Source: Muribaculum gordoncarteri (GTDB lineage: Bacteria; Bacteroidota; Bacteroidia; Bacteroidales; Muribaculaceae). From it: a stretch of DNA of 64,000 bases. The stretch's first letter is position 1; the number at the start of each line of letters is the position of its first letter. The position numbers were made by a program, and so were the translations under genes. Below, in pieces: positions 7,379-16,882 of the stretch. The stretch lies in contig NZ_CP039393.1 of NCBI RefSeq assembly GCF_004803695.1, positions 682,001 to 746,000 of the forward strand, given 5' to 3'. The notes beneath the pieces were generated by a model. That model was given only the letters and a program-made list of their open reading frames with translations. It was not told the DNA's origin and ran no database searches.

Positions 7379-9907
7379 GTGGCTACGATTTACACTTACG
7401 ACGAAGCTCAGCAGGCTTCGTTGGACTATTTTGGAGGTGATGAACTTGCTGCTCGCGTTTGGGTAACCAAGTATGCGCTCAAGGACTCATTCGGCAATCT
7501 CTTCGAGAAAACGCCCGACGACATGCATCGTCGCATCGCACGCGAAATCGCGCGCGTGGAGAACAATTATCCTAACCCTATGAGCGAGGACGAAGTGTTT
7601 GAGCTCATTCGCAACTTTAAGTATATCGTTCCGCAAGGCAGTCCCATGTCGGGCATAGGCAACAACTATCAGGTTGGTTCGCTTAGTAACTGCTTTGTCA
7701 TCGGCATTGACGGCACCCCCGACTCCTACGGCGGCATAATGAAGATCGACGAGGAGCAGGTGCAGCTCATGAAGCGCCGAGGCGGAGTGGGGCACGACCT
7801 CAGCCACATTCGACCCAAGGGTATGCCGGTAAAGAATTCGGCATTGACCTCTACGGGACTGGTGCCCTTCATGGAGCGTTACTCCAACTCTACCCGCGAG
7901 GTGGCTCAGGACGGACGCCGTGGCGCGTTGATGATGACCGTAAGCATAAAGCATCCCGACAGCGAGGCATTCATCGATGCCAAGATGACTGAAGGTAAGG
8001 TGACGGGTGCCAATGTGTCGGTGCGCATCGACGATGACTTCATGCAGGCTGCCGTTGACAACAAGCCCTACGTTCAGCAATATCCCGTTGACTCCGACGA
8101 GCCTATAGTGAAGAAGGAGGTAGAGGCTGCCGCGTTGTGGGGTAAGATTGTGCACAACGCATGGAAATCGGCCGAGCCGGGAGTGCTTTTCTGGGATACC
8201 GTGACACGCGAATCGGTGCCCGACTGTTACGCCGATCTCGGATTCCGCACCATCTCCACCAATCCGTGTGGCGAAATACCGTTGTGTCCCTACGACAGCT
8301 GCCGACTGCTCGCTATAAATCTCTACAGCTATGTGCGCAATCCGTTCACTCCCGAGGCTTCGTTTGATTTCGACCTCTTCAAGACGCACGTGGCCAAGGC
8401 TCAGCGCATGATGGACGACATCATCGACCTTGAGATGGAGAAGATCGACAAAATTATAGATAAAATCGACTCCGACCCCGAAAACGCCGAGGTTAAGCAG
8501 ACCGAGCGTCACCTTTGGGAGAAGATTCGCTCAAAGACATTGAAAGGCCGTCGCACGGGCGTGGGAACAACAGCCGAGGGCGACATGATTGCCGCACTTG
8601 GACTGCGTTACGGTACTCCCGAGGCTACCGACTTCTCGGTTGAGGTACACAAGGCCCTTGCAATTGCAGCCTATGGCTCGTCGGTAAACATGGCCAAGGA
8701 GCGTGGCGCATTTGAGGTCTACGACGCCGAGCGTGAGAAAAACAATCCCTATATCAATCGTCTTCGTGAGGCATCGCCCGAGCTATATGACGAAATGGTG
8801 GCCAACGGACGACGCAATATCGCCTGTCTTACCATCGCCCCCACCGGAACCACGAGCTTGATGACGCAGACCACATCGGGTATTGAGCCGGTGTTCCTGC
8901 CTGTCTACAAGCGTCGTCGCAAGGTGAATCCCAATGACCCTGAAGTGCACATCGATTATGTTGACGAAACAGGTGACGCATTTGAGGAGTACATCGTTTA
9001 CCATCCCAAGTTCCTCAAGTGGATGGAGGTCAACGGTATCGAGCGAAAGGACTCCTACACTCAGGAGGAGCTTGACGCACTTGTGGCCCGTTCGCCTTAC
9101 TACAAGGCCACTTCCAACGATGTAGACTGGATGGAGAAGGTGAAGATGCAGGGTCGTGTGCAGAAGTGGGTCGATCACTCTATTTCGGTGACCATAAATC
9201 TGCCCTCCGATGTTACCGAGGAGCTTGTCAACCGCCTTTATGTCGAGGCTTGGCGCTCGGGATGCAAGGGATGCACCGTCTATCGCGACGGTTCCCGCTC
9301 GGGAGTGCTTGTGGCTGTCGAGAAGAAGGCCGAGCCGACTGTCAAGGATACCGACGCCCATGTTCACAAGCGTCCCATCGAGCTTGAAGCCGATGTGGTA
9401 AGATTCCAGAACAACAAGGAGAAGTGGATTGCCTTCGTGGGACTGCTCGACGGTGAGCCTTACGAGATTTTCACCGGTCTTGCCGACGACGAGGACGGAA
9501 TCTTCTGCCCCAAGAGCGTTACTCACGGAAAGATTATCAAGGCCATCGACGATAAGGGCAACAAGCGTTACGACTTCCAGTTTGTAAACAAGCGTGGTTA
9601 CAAGACCACCATCGAGGGACTTTCCGACAAGTTCAACCCCGAGTACTGGAACTATGCCAAGCTTATCTCCGGTGTGTTGCGTTACGGAATGCCTATTGAC
9701 CAGGTGTTGAAGCTTGTGGGTACTCTTGAACTCGACAGCCAGTCGATAAATACATGGAAGATGGGTGTTGAGCGTGCGTTGAAGAAGTATCTCCCCAACG
9801 GCACCAAGGCCAACGGACAGAAGTGTCCCAACTGTGGCAACGATACTCTTATTTATCAGGAAGGATGCCTGATATGCACATCCTGCGGCACTTCAAAATG
9901 CGGATAA
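7379..9907 (+). CDS. nrdJ: Class II (adenosylcobalamin-dependent) ribonucleotide reductase
   Basis: An 842-residue enzyme that reduces ribonucleotides to deoxyribonucleotides using B12. Visible signatures include SNCFVIGIDGTPDSYGGIM (about 102-120), the NPCGE active-site loop at 295-299 with Cys297, ACLTIAPTGTTS (about 480) and GCKGCTVYRDGSRSGVL (about 625). The C-terminus is a cysteine-rich zinc-ribbon tail with CPNC and CLIC...C...KC, typical of bacterial NrdJ. Translation appears to start at GTG 7379; I found no nearby ATG in frame. It is a single gene with its own promoter and terminator. Needing no oxygen, it suits an anaerobe. Confidence 0.95.
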   Translation: MATIYTYDEAQQASLDYFGGDELAARVWVTKYALKDSFGNLFEKTPDDMHRRIAREIARVENNYPNPMSEDEVFELIRNFKYIVPQGSPMSGIGNNYQVGSLSNCFVIGIDGTPDSYGGIMKIDEEQVQLMKRRGGVGHDLSHIRPKGMPVKNSALTSTGLVPFMERYSNSTREVAQDGRRGALMMTVSIKHPDSEAFIDAKMTEGKVTGANVSVRIDDDFMQAAVDNKPYVQQYPVDSDEPIVKKEVEAAALWGKIVHNAWKSAEPGVLFWDTVTRESVPDCYADLGFRTISTNPCGEIPLCPYDSCRLLAINLYSYVRNPFTPEASFDFDLFKTHVAKAQRMMDDIIDLEMEKIDKIIDKIDSDPENAEVKQTERHLWEKIRSKTLKGRRTGVGTTAEGDMIAALGLRYGTPEATDFSVEVHKALAIAAYGSSVNMAKERGAFEVYDAEREKNNPYINRLREASPELYDEMVANGRRNIACLTIAPTGTTSLMTQTTSGIEPVFLPVYKRRRKVNPNDPEVHIDYVDETGDAFEEYIVYHPKFLKWMEVNGIERKDSYTQEELDALVARSPYYKATSNDVDWMEKVKMQGRVQKWVDHSISVTINLPSDVTEELVNRLYVEAWRSGCKGCTVYRDGSRSGVLVAVEKKAEPTVKDTDAHVHKRPIELEADVVRFQNNKEKWIAFVGLLDGEPYEIFTGLADDEDGIFCPKSVTHGKIIKAIDDKGNKRYDFQFVNKRGYKTTIEGLSDKFNPEYWNYAKLISGVLRYGMPIDQVLKLVGTLELDSQSINTWKMGVERALKKYLPNGTKANGQKCPNCGNDTLIYQEGCLICTSCGTSKCG

Positions 9908-9932
9908 AGGATTATAAAAGTATATAAATTGT

Positions 9933-9985
9933 AAAAAATGGCTAATGGCGGAAAAATTTCCTGTCAATTAGCCGTTTTTTATTTA
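9933..9985 (+). terminator. Terminator after nrdJ
   Basis: A 14-base-pair stem (9933-9946 with 9967-9980, one G-U pair) has a loop that itself contains the small dyad GGAAA/TTTCC. The 3' side runs into TTTTTTATTT. Confidence 0.8.
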
Positions 9986-10069
9986 TAATGTAACTAACTT
10001 TACAGAGTCTGTTTATAGCGATTATAAAGAATTCTAAAGATTGACTGAAATTCAAAAAATAATACCAAC

Positions 10070-12748
10070 ATGAAGCTTAATTTCAATATCGACTACCGCA
10101 CCAATTGGGGCGAATCGGTATACATCGTCGGACATATTCCCGAACTTGGCGATGGTGATGAATCTCGTGCCGTGAAGCTTGAACTTGACGGTGTGGGATT
10201 GTGGTCGCTGTCGATTGATGTCGCCGATGAAACTTGCGACTTCGACTATCGTTACATTGTAAGACGCGACGACGGTTCGACGCGTTACGAGTGGGGACGC
10301 CCCCACAGGTTTGTTGCAGGGTGCGATGTGAAAAGTTACGAAATCTATGACCGATGGCAGGATCAGCCTTACGACAAGCCCTACTATTCATCGGTGTTTG
10401 TCGACTGTATCAACCGTCGTGACGACCGTGACGAGCCACAGTCGCTCTATCCCGGTTCGGTGACATTGCGCGTCGACGCTCCTATGGTGGGTTCCGGTGA
10501 GGTGCTTGCATTGTGCGGCGACGACGAGGCTATCGGCGAGTGGAATCCCGAAAACGCCTTGGTGATGAACGACAGCAATTTCCCTGAATGGAGCATAACG
10601 CTTCCCAATAAGGAGATTCATCTGCCGTTCCGTTACAAGTTTGTGATTCTTGACAAGACTACCCGTAAGCTGCTCGCCTGGGAGAACGGCGACAATCGAG
10701 TGATGAACATAATCCCCGAGCATAAGAGCTCGGCGCTCGTTGTGGGCGGTATGCGTTTCATCAATTCCCGTCCGGCATGGCGCGGAGCGGGTGTGGCCAT
10801 TCCCGTGTTCTCGGTGCGCAGTGAGGATGACTTCGGCGTGGGCGACTTCTTCGACCTTAAGAAGATGGTTGATTGGGCTGTTGTCACAGGACAGAAGTTC
10901 CTTCAGATTCTGCCTATCAACGACACCACGATGACTCACACGTGGACCGACTCCTATCCCTACAACGCCAATTCAACATTTGCGTTGCACCCCATGTATA
11001 TGCGTCTTAGCGAGCTTGGACGCCTTAACGACGAGAACCGTCAGAAGTACTACGACGACCTCGCCGTTGAACTTAACGCGCTTCCCACAGTCGACTATGA
11101 GCGTGTCAACAACGCCAAGAACGAGTTTATGCGCGAGATATTCCGCCAGGAGGGCGCAAAGACTCTTGAGTTGCCCGAGTTCAAGGCATTTGTCGAGGCT
11201 AATGCTTACTGGTTGACTCCTTATGCCGCTTTCTGCGTGCTTCGTGACATGAACGGCACCCCTGAATTTGGCAAGTGGGGCGAATATGCCGTTTATGATG
11301 AGGCCAAGGTGTCGAAATTTGTCGATGAGCATGCCGATGACATAAACTTCGTGTACTATGTACAGTATCATCTCGACAGGCAGATGCGTGCCGTCCATGA
11401 ATATGCCGGTAAGCACGGCGTGGCCTTCAAGGGCGATATTCCTATCGGTATTTCGCGCGACTCGGCCGATGCATGGATTTCACCTCGCCTGTTCAACATG
11501 GATTGCCAGGCCGGTGCTCCGCCCGATGACTTCTCGGTGCTTGGACAAAACTGGGGATTCCCGACCTACAACTGGGAGGAGATGAACAAGGACGGTTTTG
11601 CCTGGTGGAAGGCACGTTTCCGCAAGATGGCCGAGTACTTCGACGCCTACCGCATCGACCATGTGCTTGGGTTCTTCCGAATATGGCAAATACCGATGGA
11701 TGCTGTACACGGATTGCTGGGAATCTTCAATCCCGCATTGCCCTATACACCCGATGAGTTGCGTCACAATTACGACTTCTGGCTCGATGTCGATTTGCAG
11801 ACGACTCCGTTTATAATGGATTACTTCCTCTATGACTTCTTCGGCGAATATACCGACGAGGCCAAGCGTCGCTTCCTGATTGATGTTGGTTACGGACGCT
11901 ACAAGCTCCGTCCCGAGTTTGACACTCAGCGCAAGATTGCCAACTACTTCGCAACCGAAGAGAAGTGTGAGAAAAACGATAAGCTGTGCAACGCCTTGCT
12001 TGGTCTTGTCGACGAGGTGCTCTTTATCGAGGATCCCTACGAGAAAGGCAAGTATCATCCGCGCATCTCGGCACAGTTCACCTATATATATCGCTCGTTG
12101 ACCGACTATGAGCGCTGGTGCTTCAACCGTCTTTACAACGACTTCTACTACCACCGTCACAATGACTTCTGGTATGGAAAAGCTATGTGGAAGCTTCCTC
12201 CCTTGATTGACTCCACTTCGATGCTCACCTGCGCCGAGGACCTTGGCATGATTCCCGATTGCGTTCCCGCTGTGATGAATGCGTTGCAGATGCTTTCGCT
12301 TGAGATTCAGCGTATGCCTAAGGACCCGAAGGCCGAATTCGGTAACACGTGGACCTATCCCTATCTGTCGGTCTGCACGACATCGACCCACGACATGGGC
12401 GGAATACGCCAGTGGTGGGAGGAGAATCGTGAAGTCACGCAGCATTTCTACAACAACATGCTCCATGAGCAAGGTCCGGCACCGCACTATGCCGAGCCGT
12501 GGATTTGCGACAAGATAGTGACGCTTAACCTTCAGTCGCCATCGATGCTTGCCATATTCCCGCTTCAGGACTGGCTGTCGATCGACGGCAATCTGCGTCG
12601 CAACGACCCGCGTGAGGAGCTGATTAATATTCCGGCTAATCCGCGTCACTATTGGCGTTACAGAATGCACATGACGGTCGAGGAGCTTCTTGATGCTCAG
12701 CTCTATAACGACTATGTGCGTTCAAAGATTAAGTCGGTAGGCCGATAA
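10070..12748 (+). CDS. malQ: 4-alpha-glucanotransferase (GH77) with N-terminal starch-binding domains
   Basis: An 892-residue amylomaltase of the long DPE2-like type. Two CBM20-like starch-binding modules come first (about 1-95 and 125-235; the second contains GDDEAIGEWNPENALVM). The GH77 catalytic domain starts at about 250. Its three acids are visible: Asp530 in YRIDHVLGFF (nucleophile), Glu723 in EDLGMIP (acid/base) and Asp775 in STHDMGG. The enzyme moves glucan chains between maltodextrins, probably in the cytoplasm since no signal peptide is present, serving glycogen or starch-derived oligosaccharide metabolism. It is a single gene, with a terminator on each side. Confidence 0.95.
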   Translation: MKLNFNIDYRTNWGESVYIVGHIPELGDGDESRAVKLELDGVGLWSLSIDVADETCDFDYRYIVRRDDGSTRYEWGRPHRFVAGCDVKSYEIYDRWQDQPYDKPYYSSVFVDCINRRDDRDEPQSLYPGSVTLRVDAPMVGSGEVLALCGDDEAIGEWNPENALVMNDSNFPEWSITLPNKEIHLPFRYKFVILDKTTRKLLAWENGDNRVMNIIPEHKSSALVVGGMRFINSRPAWRGAGVAIPVFSVRSEDDFGVGDFFDLKKMVDWAVVTGQKFLQILPINDTTMTHTWTDSYPYNANSTFALHPMYMRLSELGRLNDENRQKYYDDLAVELNALPTVDYERVNNAKNEFMREIFRQEGAKTLELPEFKAFVEANAYWLTPYAAFCVLRDMNGTPEFGKWGEYAVYDEAKVSKFVDEHADDINFVYYVQYHLDRQMRAVHEYAGKHGVAFKGDIPIGISRDSADAWISPRLFNMDCQAGAPPDDFSVLGQNWGFPTYNWEEMNKDGFAWWKARFRKMAEYFDAYRIDHVLGFFRIWQIPMDAVHGLLGIFNPALPYTPDELRHNYDFWLDVDLQTTPFIMDYFLYDFFGEYTDEAKRRFLIDVGYGRYKLRPEFDTQRKIANYFATEEKCEKNDKLCNALLGLVDEVLFIEDPYEKGKYHPRISAQFTYIYRSLTDYERWCFNRLYNDFYYHRHNDFWYGKAMWKLPPLIDSTSMLTCAEDLGMIPDCVPAVMNALQMLSLEIQRMPKDPKAEFGNTWTYPYLSVCTTSTHDMGGIRQWWEENREVTQHFYNNMLHEQGPAPHYAEPWICDKIVTLNLQSPSMLAIFPLQDWLSIDGNLRRNDPREELINIPANPRHYWRYRMHMTVEELLDAQLYNDYVRSKIKSVGR

Positions 12749-12778
12749 TACGATACATCCATCGTGACACATAAACGT

Positions 12779-12818
12779 AATGGCGATTGCTTCAATGCAG
12801 TCGCCATTATTTTTTTAT
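12779..12818 (+). terminator. Terminator after malQ
   Basis: A 12-base-pair stem, AATGGCGATTGC with GCAGTCGCCATT (one G-U pair), has a six-base loop and is followed by ATTTTTTTAT. Confidence 0.85.
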
Positions 12819-12872
12819 CTATTCGTGGGTGAGTTAAATTTCGACAAAAATCAAAGAACCAAGATGAGCCTC

Positions 12873-13067
12873 TTAAAAAGTATACGCAGCGAGTAGACAA
12901 TGTTGCAACTTCGAGAAACCCCATCCGCTTCCGTATCTCTTTACAAGCTTATCGGTAAGATGTTTTACAACATTAGGTTGTAAAGTTACTAATTTTTCAA
13001 TGATTATAACTTTTGGCTCAGATATTTTGGTTAAATTTGCGGGTGGAAAGTTTTTTGACTGCTCCAT
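12873..13067 (-). pseudogene. Remnant of a DUF1016/YhcG-type PDDEXK nuclease gene
   Basis: A 64-residue open frame whose C-terminal half, KRYGSGWGFSKLQHCLLAAY, resembles the N-terminal (DUF1016_N) region of YhcG-like nucleases, where a stretch of this kind precedes the region leading into the nuclease domain. The preceding LTDKLVKRYGSGWG also fits. The frame stops with TAA right after AAYTF, so the nuclease part is missing. Nothing resembling it follows on the minus strand before malQ. It therefore looks like a decayed, truncated copy. Identification is from memory of the family and is moderate. Confidence 0.45.
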
Positions 13068-13102
13068 GACATTTTTGAAAAATAAGAAGCGTTATGCGTA
13101 AT

Positions 13103-13250
13103 CTTGTGATTTGAGAACGTAGGAAATTCGACAAATAGCACAAGGATTGGCATAGTGGTTCTCACGCTCATAGTGTGGGCTGCTATTGTTACATCTGTGC
13201 TAATGGTTTCCTACGACCTTCAAATCAAGACATGGCATAGTTGGCTCACG
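13103..13250. repeat. Imperfect inverted and direct repeats in a gene-free stretch
   Basis: The 465-base gap between malQ's terminator and the GLPGLI pseudogene is AT-rich and, apart from the nuclease remnant, without a gene. Arms at 13103-13126 and 13207-13229 are imperfect inverted copies (CTTG..ATTTGA....CGTAGGAAA), enclosing 80 bases with a second nested pair, TAGCACA (13136-13142) and TGTGCTA (13196-13202). An imperfect direct repeat, GGCATAGT.GG..CTCACG, occurs at 13141-13166 and 13226-13250. It may be a small non-autonomous mobile element or a folded RNA. Confidence 0.5.
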
Positions 13251-13283
13251 TTTTATATTTATAACTAATTTTCCATTGAGCTG

Positions 13284-14161
13284 ATGGAAAAACACATTGC
13301 AATGACAACAAACCGACTTATCACAATGTTGGTTCTTCTTTGCTTGGCTCTCGGAGCAAACGCTAAAAAGAAGAAGCAGGACTATCCGCGTTCTGAAATC
13401 AAGGTAAGCTACAATTACTATAATAAGTTCCTGCGTGGCAGTGATGGTATAGTAGAGAAAAACACGCCTTTCATTCTGCTTGCCAACCACAATGAGAGCA
13501 AATTCTATTGCCCGAGTACAGAATATAAGGATTCTCTGCTTTCCACACCTTCGGGGAGAGCAAAGGAAAAAAAGATGTTTGATGCTGCAGTGGCAGCATA
13601 CGTGCAAAATCGTGATGAAAGTCTATGGACGGGGTGGTATATCACTCTCAGTTATACGTAACGAAAGATTATGCAAAATCTGTTTCTACAACCTACGACC
13701 AAGCCGGACTGGGTGAACTCGGATATTACGACGAGCCTTTTTCCGAAATCGACTGGCATATAGTTGAGGACAGCACCAAAACTGTATTAGGCTATGAGTG
13801 CGTGATGGCGACCGCCGATTACCACGGTCGGAAATGGACGGCGTGGTTCTCTCCCGAGATTCCGGTTCAGGATGGCCCTTGGAAATTTTGCGGATTGCCC
13901 GGGCTTATACTTGAAGCCGCCGAGGAGAATGGTCATCACCGTTTTACAGCCGACGGTATCGAGCAGTCAAGTCAGTCGATATACCCGATATATAACAAAG
14001 ATTACGAAAAAATGGGGCGGCTTGACATGCTGCGCAACCTGCGAAATTTCCGTGATAACAATAATTCGATAATCAAGGCATCGACCGGCGGTATGCTTGA
14101 CTTCGGTCCCGATGCCCCCGTGCAAACTGAATACGATTTCCTGGAAACTGACTATCGTTAA
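13284..14161 (+). pseudogene. GLPGLI family protein, disrupted by a frameshift
   Basis: Two frames join into one GLPGLI-type protein: residues 1-115 or so from 13284 (signal peptide ending LALGANA, then YPRSEIKVSYNYYNKF), and the rest from about 13625 to 14161 (EDSTKTVLGYECVMATADYHGRKWTAWFSPEI and CGLPGLI, the motif naming the family). The break falls at the run ACGGGGTGG (about 13627-13635). One added G would restore a continuous protein of about 292 residues, the same size as the intact paralogue at 17490. GLPGLI proteins are secreted proteins of unknown role, usually beside a receptor-like outer-membrane protein, as here. It could be a real mutation, a slippage-controlled gene or a sequencing error. 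Confidence 0.8.
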
Positions 14162-14224
14162 AATTACACTTTTGGGTATGGCTCAGAATTAGCCACTTTT
14201 GTAATTTTGCGGAAAAATAGAGTT

Positions 14225-16882
14225 ATGTCAAAACGATTCTTCACATATATGTTGCTTATTGTCGTTGCCTTTTCGGCTATGGCGCAGATTAATGTGACAG
14301 GAAAAGTCATTGACAAGGAGAGCAATGAACCGCTGACAGGGGCGTCGGTGATTGTCAAGGGAGCCGACGGCAAAATCAAGAAATTTGCCTCGTCGAAAGC
14401 CGACGGCGCATTCGCTATGACGCTGCCGTTGGTCAATGGTTGCCGATTGGAAGTTGCCATGATGAGTTTCGCCAAGCAGTCTATTCCACTTGACAGCGTG
14501 ACATTTCCTTTGACCGTCTACATGGAGCCGGGAGCTACATTGCTTAAAGAGGTGACGGTAAAAGCCGACCGCATACGTGAGCAGGGAGATACGATTACCT
14601 ATAATGTCGGCAGCTTCGCCCAACAGCAGGATCGCTCCATAGGCGATGTGCTGAAGCGTATGCCCGGCATCGATGTTGCCAAAAACGGCAAAATTCAGTA
14701 TCAAGGCGAGGACATCAACAAGTTCTATATCGAAGGCTCCGACCTTCTCGGCGGTAAATATGGAATCGCTACCAACGGTATCAGTCATGATGATGTAGGT
14801 GCGGTCGAGGTGATGGAAAACCATCAGCCTATGCAAGTGCTGTCAGGTATCTCATTTTCCGACAAGGCGGCTATCAATCTCAAGTTGAAAAACAAGGCCA
14901 AGGCCACATGGACTTTCCACGGTGATGCCGGCGGCGGTTACTCGTGGCAGCCCGATGGAGCGATTTGGGATGGCGAACTGTTCACAATGGCTGTGATGCC
15001 ATCGTTTCAGAACATAACCACCTTCCGCACCAACAACACGGGCGAGGATCTTTCATCGTCAAGCATCGACTTCTTCGCCGGTCGTCGCAATTCGGGATTG
15101 AGCCGTTATGTGAGCGTAGGCCTGCCGGGCGTACCGTCACTTAGCGAAAAGCGTACACTGTTTAACCGCTCGTTTCTCGTGTCGACCAATAGCCTGTGGA
15201 AACTGAAAAACGGCGAGTTCAAGGTCAACATCGACTACTCCTTCAACCGCGTTACGGCCGATGCCTCCAACACCACGACATACTTCTTACCCGATGTGGG
15301 ACAACGCGGACGCGAAGTATCGCGTCCCTACGATGGAAACCGCATAATTACCGAAAACCGCAGTGGCACCGAACACTCTCACTCGCTCAGCGGCAAGTTC
15401 ATCTATGAGTTGAACCGGCGGACTGCTTTCATCAACAACACGTTACGTACTAATGTAGACTGGGATGATGTCGACCTCGTAACATCGGGGTCGATACCCA
15501 ACGAGCAGTCGGCGAAACTGCCTGACTACTATGTCAGCAACAACTTCAAGATGATAAAACGCTTCAAAGGAAACCATCTTGTAACGCTGCAGAGCGTCAA
15601 CGAATGGGAATCGCTGCCGCAGACACTTACTTTGACTATGGTCCCTGATGCTGCGGACGCGAAGTATCGCGTCCCTACCGGCAATAAATTTAGTCAGCAC
15701 ATCTCCGATCACGCTTTCTATACTCACGAGAGTGCGGCTTACGCATTCAATATAAAGGGTGTGACGCTGAGTCTTGAAGGCGGCATAAAGGGGTACTTCC
15801 GTTCTATGGATTCGCAGTTGCCCGACTTTCCTGAGGAGGTGCCCGGACTTACTGAAAACGTAGTCAATACCAACTACATGACGGTATATGCCGACCCGGA
15901 GTTTGAATACTGGGTACGCCGTGTCAACATTTCACTCAACCTGCCTGTAAGTTACGCGCATTACACCTTCGACAAGGCTATCGCCAATCATGATGAGGTA
16001 TATTTCTCGCCGTCGTTAAGCTTCGACTGGAAGCCCAACAACCGCTTCTCGGGATCGTTTAGCGGCGGTCTTGGTCGCTCGCCTATGAACATGAATCTTA
16101 TCCATCCGGGACTCATAATGACCAACTACCGCACGTTGAAAGCGGGAACTGAACAATTTTACAACTCTTCGTCGCAGAATGTGTCGGCAAGCGTCAGCTA
16201 CAAGCACACCCGTCACGGACTCTTTGCCAACGGAATCGTAATGCAGTCGTGGACTCACATTCCCTACACGATGTCACAGCAGCTCTATGGCGACTATGTT
16301 GTCTACAGCTATGCCGACGCCGACAACGACAGCCGTATGCTCATGGCTATGGGAAGTGTCGGCAAGACGCTCGACTTCATGCGGGGAAGCTGCAACGTGA
16401 ACGGGTCGTTCAGCCGCAACGAGTCGCAGCTGTTTTCGCAGCAACAATCGGTCAACTCGGTCAGCACCGGTTGGAGCATTGGCGGCAAAATTAACGGCAA
16501 TCCATGTCGCTGGTTCAGCTTCGACTATAGCATAGATTATTCCGACAGTCGCCTGACAATGAACGGCATGAGCGAGTCATGGCTCTCGACTATGGAAAAT
16601 GAGCTGAGCCTCACATTCATTCCCTACCGCAGATGGCAATGGACCGTAAGCGGCGAGCATTACCGCAACGAGATAACTGAAAACTCATTCAAGAATGTCG
16701 TTATGCTCGACACCAAGCTCATCTATCAGTTCAACAAGAGGATAGAACTTGCCGCGTCGCTCACCAACATCCTCAACAAGCGCAGTTACAACTACATAAC
16801 CTATTCGCAGCTCTCATCATTTGAGAGTCAGCGACAGCTCCGCGGTCGTCAGCTCCTATTCTCGATAACCCTCCGAAAATGA
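14225..16882 (+). CDS. TonB-receptor-like outer-membrane protein with carboxypeptidase regulatory-like domain
   Basis: An 885-residue protein. The signal peptide ends at about residue 20 (AFSAMAQ). A CarboxypepD_reg-like beta-sandwich follows (about 22-100, VTGKVIDKESNEPLTGASVIV), then a plug-like segment (about 105-210, LKEVTVKADRI, IGDVLKRMPGIDV) and a long beta-barrel ending in FSITLRK. I chose ATG 14225 because the earlier in-frame TTG (14207) overlaps the promoter-like TAATTTTG at 14202-14209. Such proteins typically accompany GLPGLI genes; substrate is unknown. Two identical 26-base REP palindromes lie inside the coding sequence (15306, 15653) and are read in different frames. The stop overlaps the next start (ATGA). 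Confidence 0.85.
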   Translation: MSKRFFTYMLLIVVAFSAMAQINVTGKVIDKESNEPLTGASVIVKGADGKIKKFASSKADGAFAMTLPLVNGCRLEVAMMSFAKQSIPLDSVTFPLTVYMEPGATLLKEVTVKADRIREQGDTITYNVGSFAQQQDRSIGDVLKRMPGIDVAKNGKIQYQGEDINKFYIEGSDLLGGKYGIATNGISHDDVGAVEVMENHQPMQVLSGISFSDKAAINLKLKNKAKATWTFHGDAGGGYSWQPDGAIWDGELFTMAVMPSFQNITTFRTNNTGEDLSSSSIDFFAGRRNSGLSRYVSVGLPGVPSLSEKRTLFNRSFLVSTNSLWKLKNGEFKVNIDYSFNRVTADASNTTTYFLPDVGQRGREVSRPYDGNRIITENRSGTEHSHSLSGKFIYELNRRTAFINNTLRTNVDWDDVDLVTSGSIPNEQSAKLPDYYVSNNFKMIKRFKGNHLVTLQSVNEWESLPQTLTLTMVPDAADAKYRVPTGNKFSQHISDHAFYTHESAAYAFNIKGVTLSLEGGIKGYFRSMDSQLPDFPEEVPGLTENVVNTNYMTVYADPEFEYWVRRVNISLNLPVSYAHYTFDKAIANHDEVYFSPSLSFDWKPNNRFSGSFSGGLGRSPMNMNLIHPGLIMTNYRTLKAGTEQFYNSSSQNVSASVSYKHTRHGLFANGIVMQSWTHIPYTMSQQLYGDYVVYSYADADNDSRMLMAMGSVGKTLDFMRGSCNVNGSFSRNESQLFSQQQSVNSVSTGWSIGGKINGNPCRWFSFDYSIDYSDSRLTMNGMSESWLSTMENELSLTFIPYRRWQWTVSGEHYRNEITENSFKNVVMLDTKLIYQFNKRIELAASLTNILNKRSYNYITYSQLSSFESQRQLRGRQLLFSITLRK
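15306..15331 (-). repeat. REP palindrome, copy 1 (inside the outer-membrane protein gene)
   Basis: A 26-base element: GCGGACGCGA, AG, TATCGCGTCCCTAC. Read on the minus strand it begins GTAG followed by a GGACGCGA...TCGCGTCC hairpin, the layout of REP elements used by RAYT transposases. It codes here for RGREVSRPY. Confidence 0.85.
15653..15678 (-). repeat. REP palindrome, copy 2 (inside the outer-membrane protein gene)
   Basis: Identical over all 26 bases to copy 1 and in the same orientation, but translated in another frame, giving ADAKYRVPT. The same DNA in a different frame shows that the conserved unit is the DNA and not a protein motif. Confidence 0.85.

Noticed and set aside
7487-8512. 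Long minus-strand open frame (341 residues) opposite nrdJ
   Set aside because: It is the antisense of a clear gene, with composition typical of shadow frames in GC-biased codons.
11480-12670. Long minus-strand open frame (396 residues) opposite malQ
   Set aside because: Antisense shadow of the conserved catalytic domain; no recognisable protein features.
12712-12924. A 70-residue minus-strand frame over the malQ terminator
   Set aside because: It spans the terminator and the malQ end and has no protein-like conservation that I recognise.
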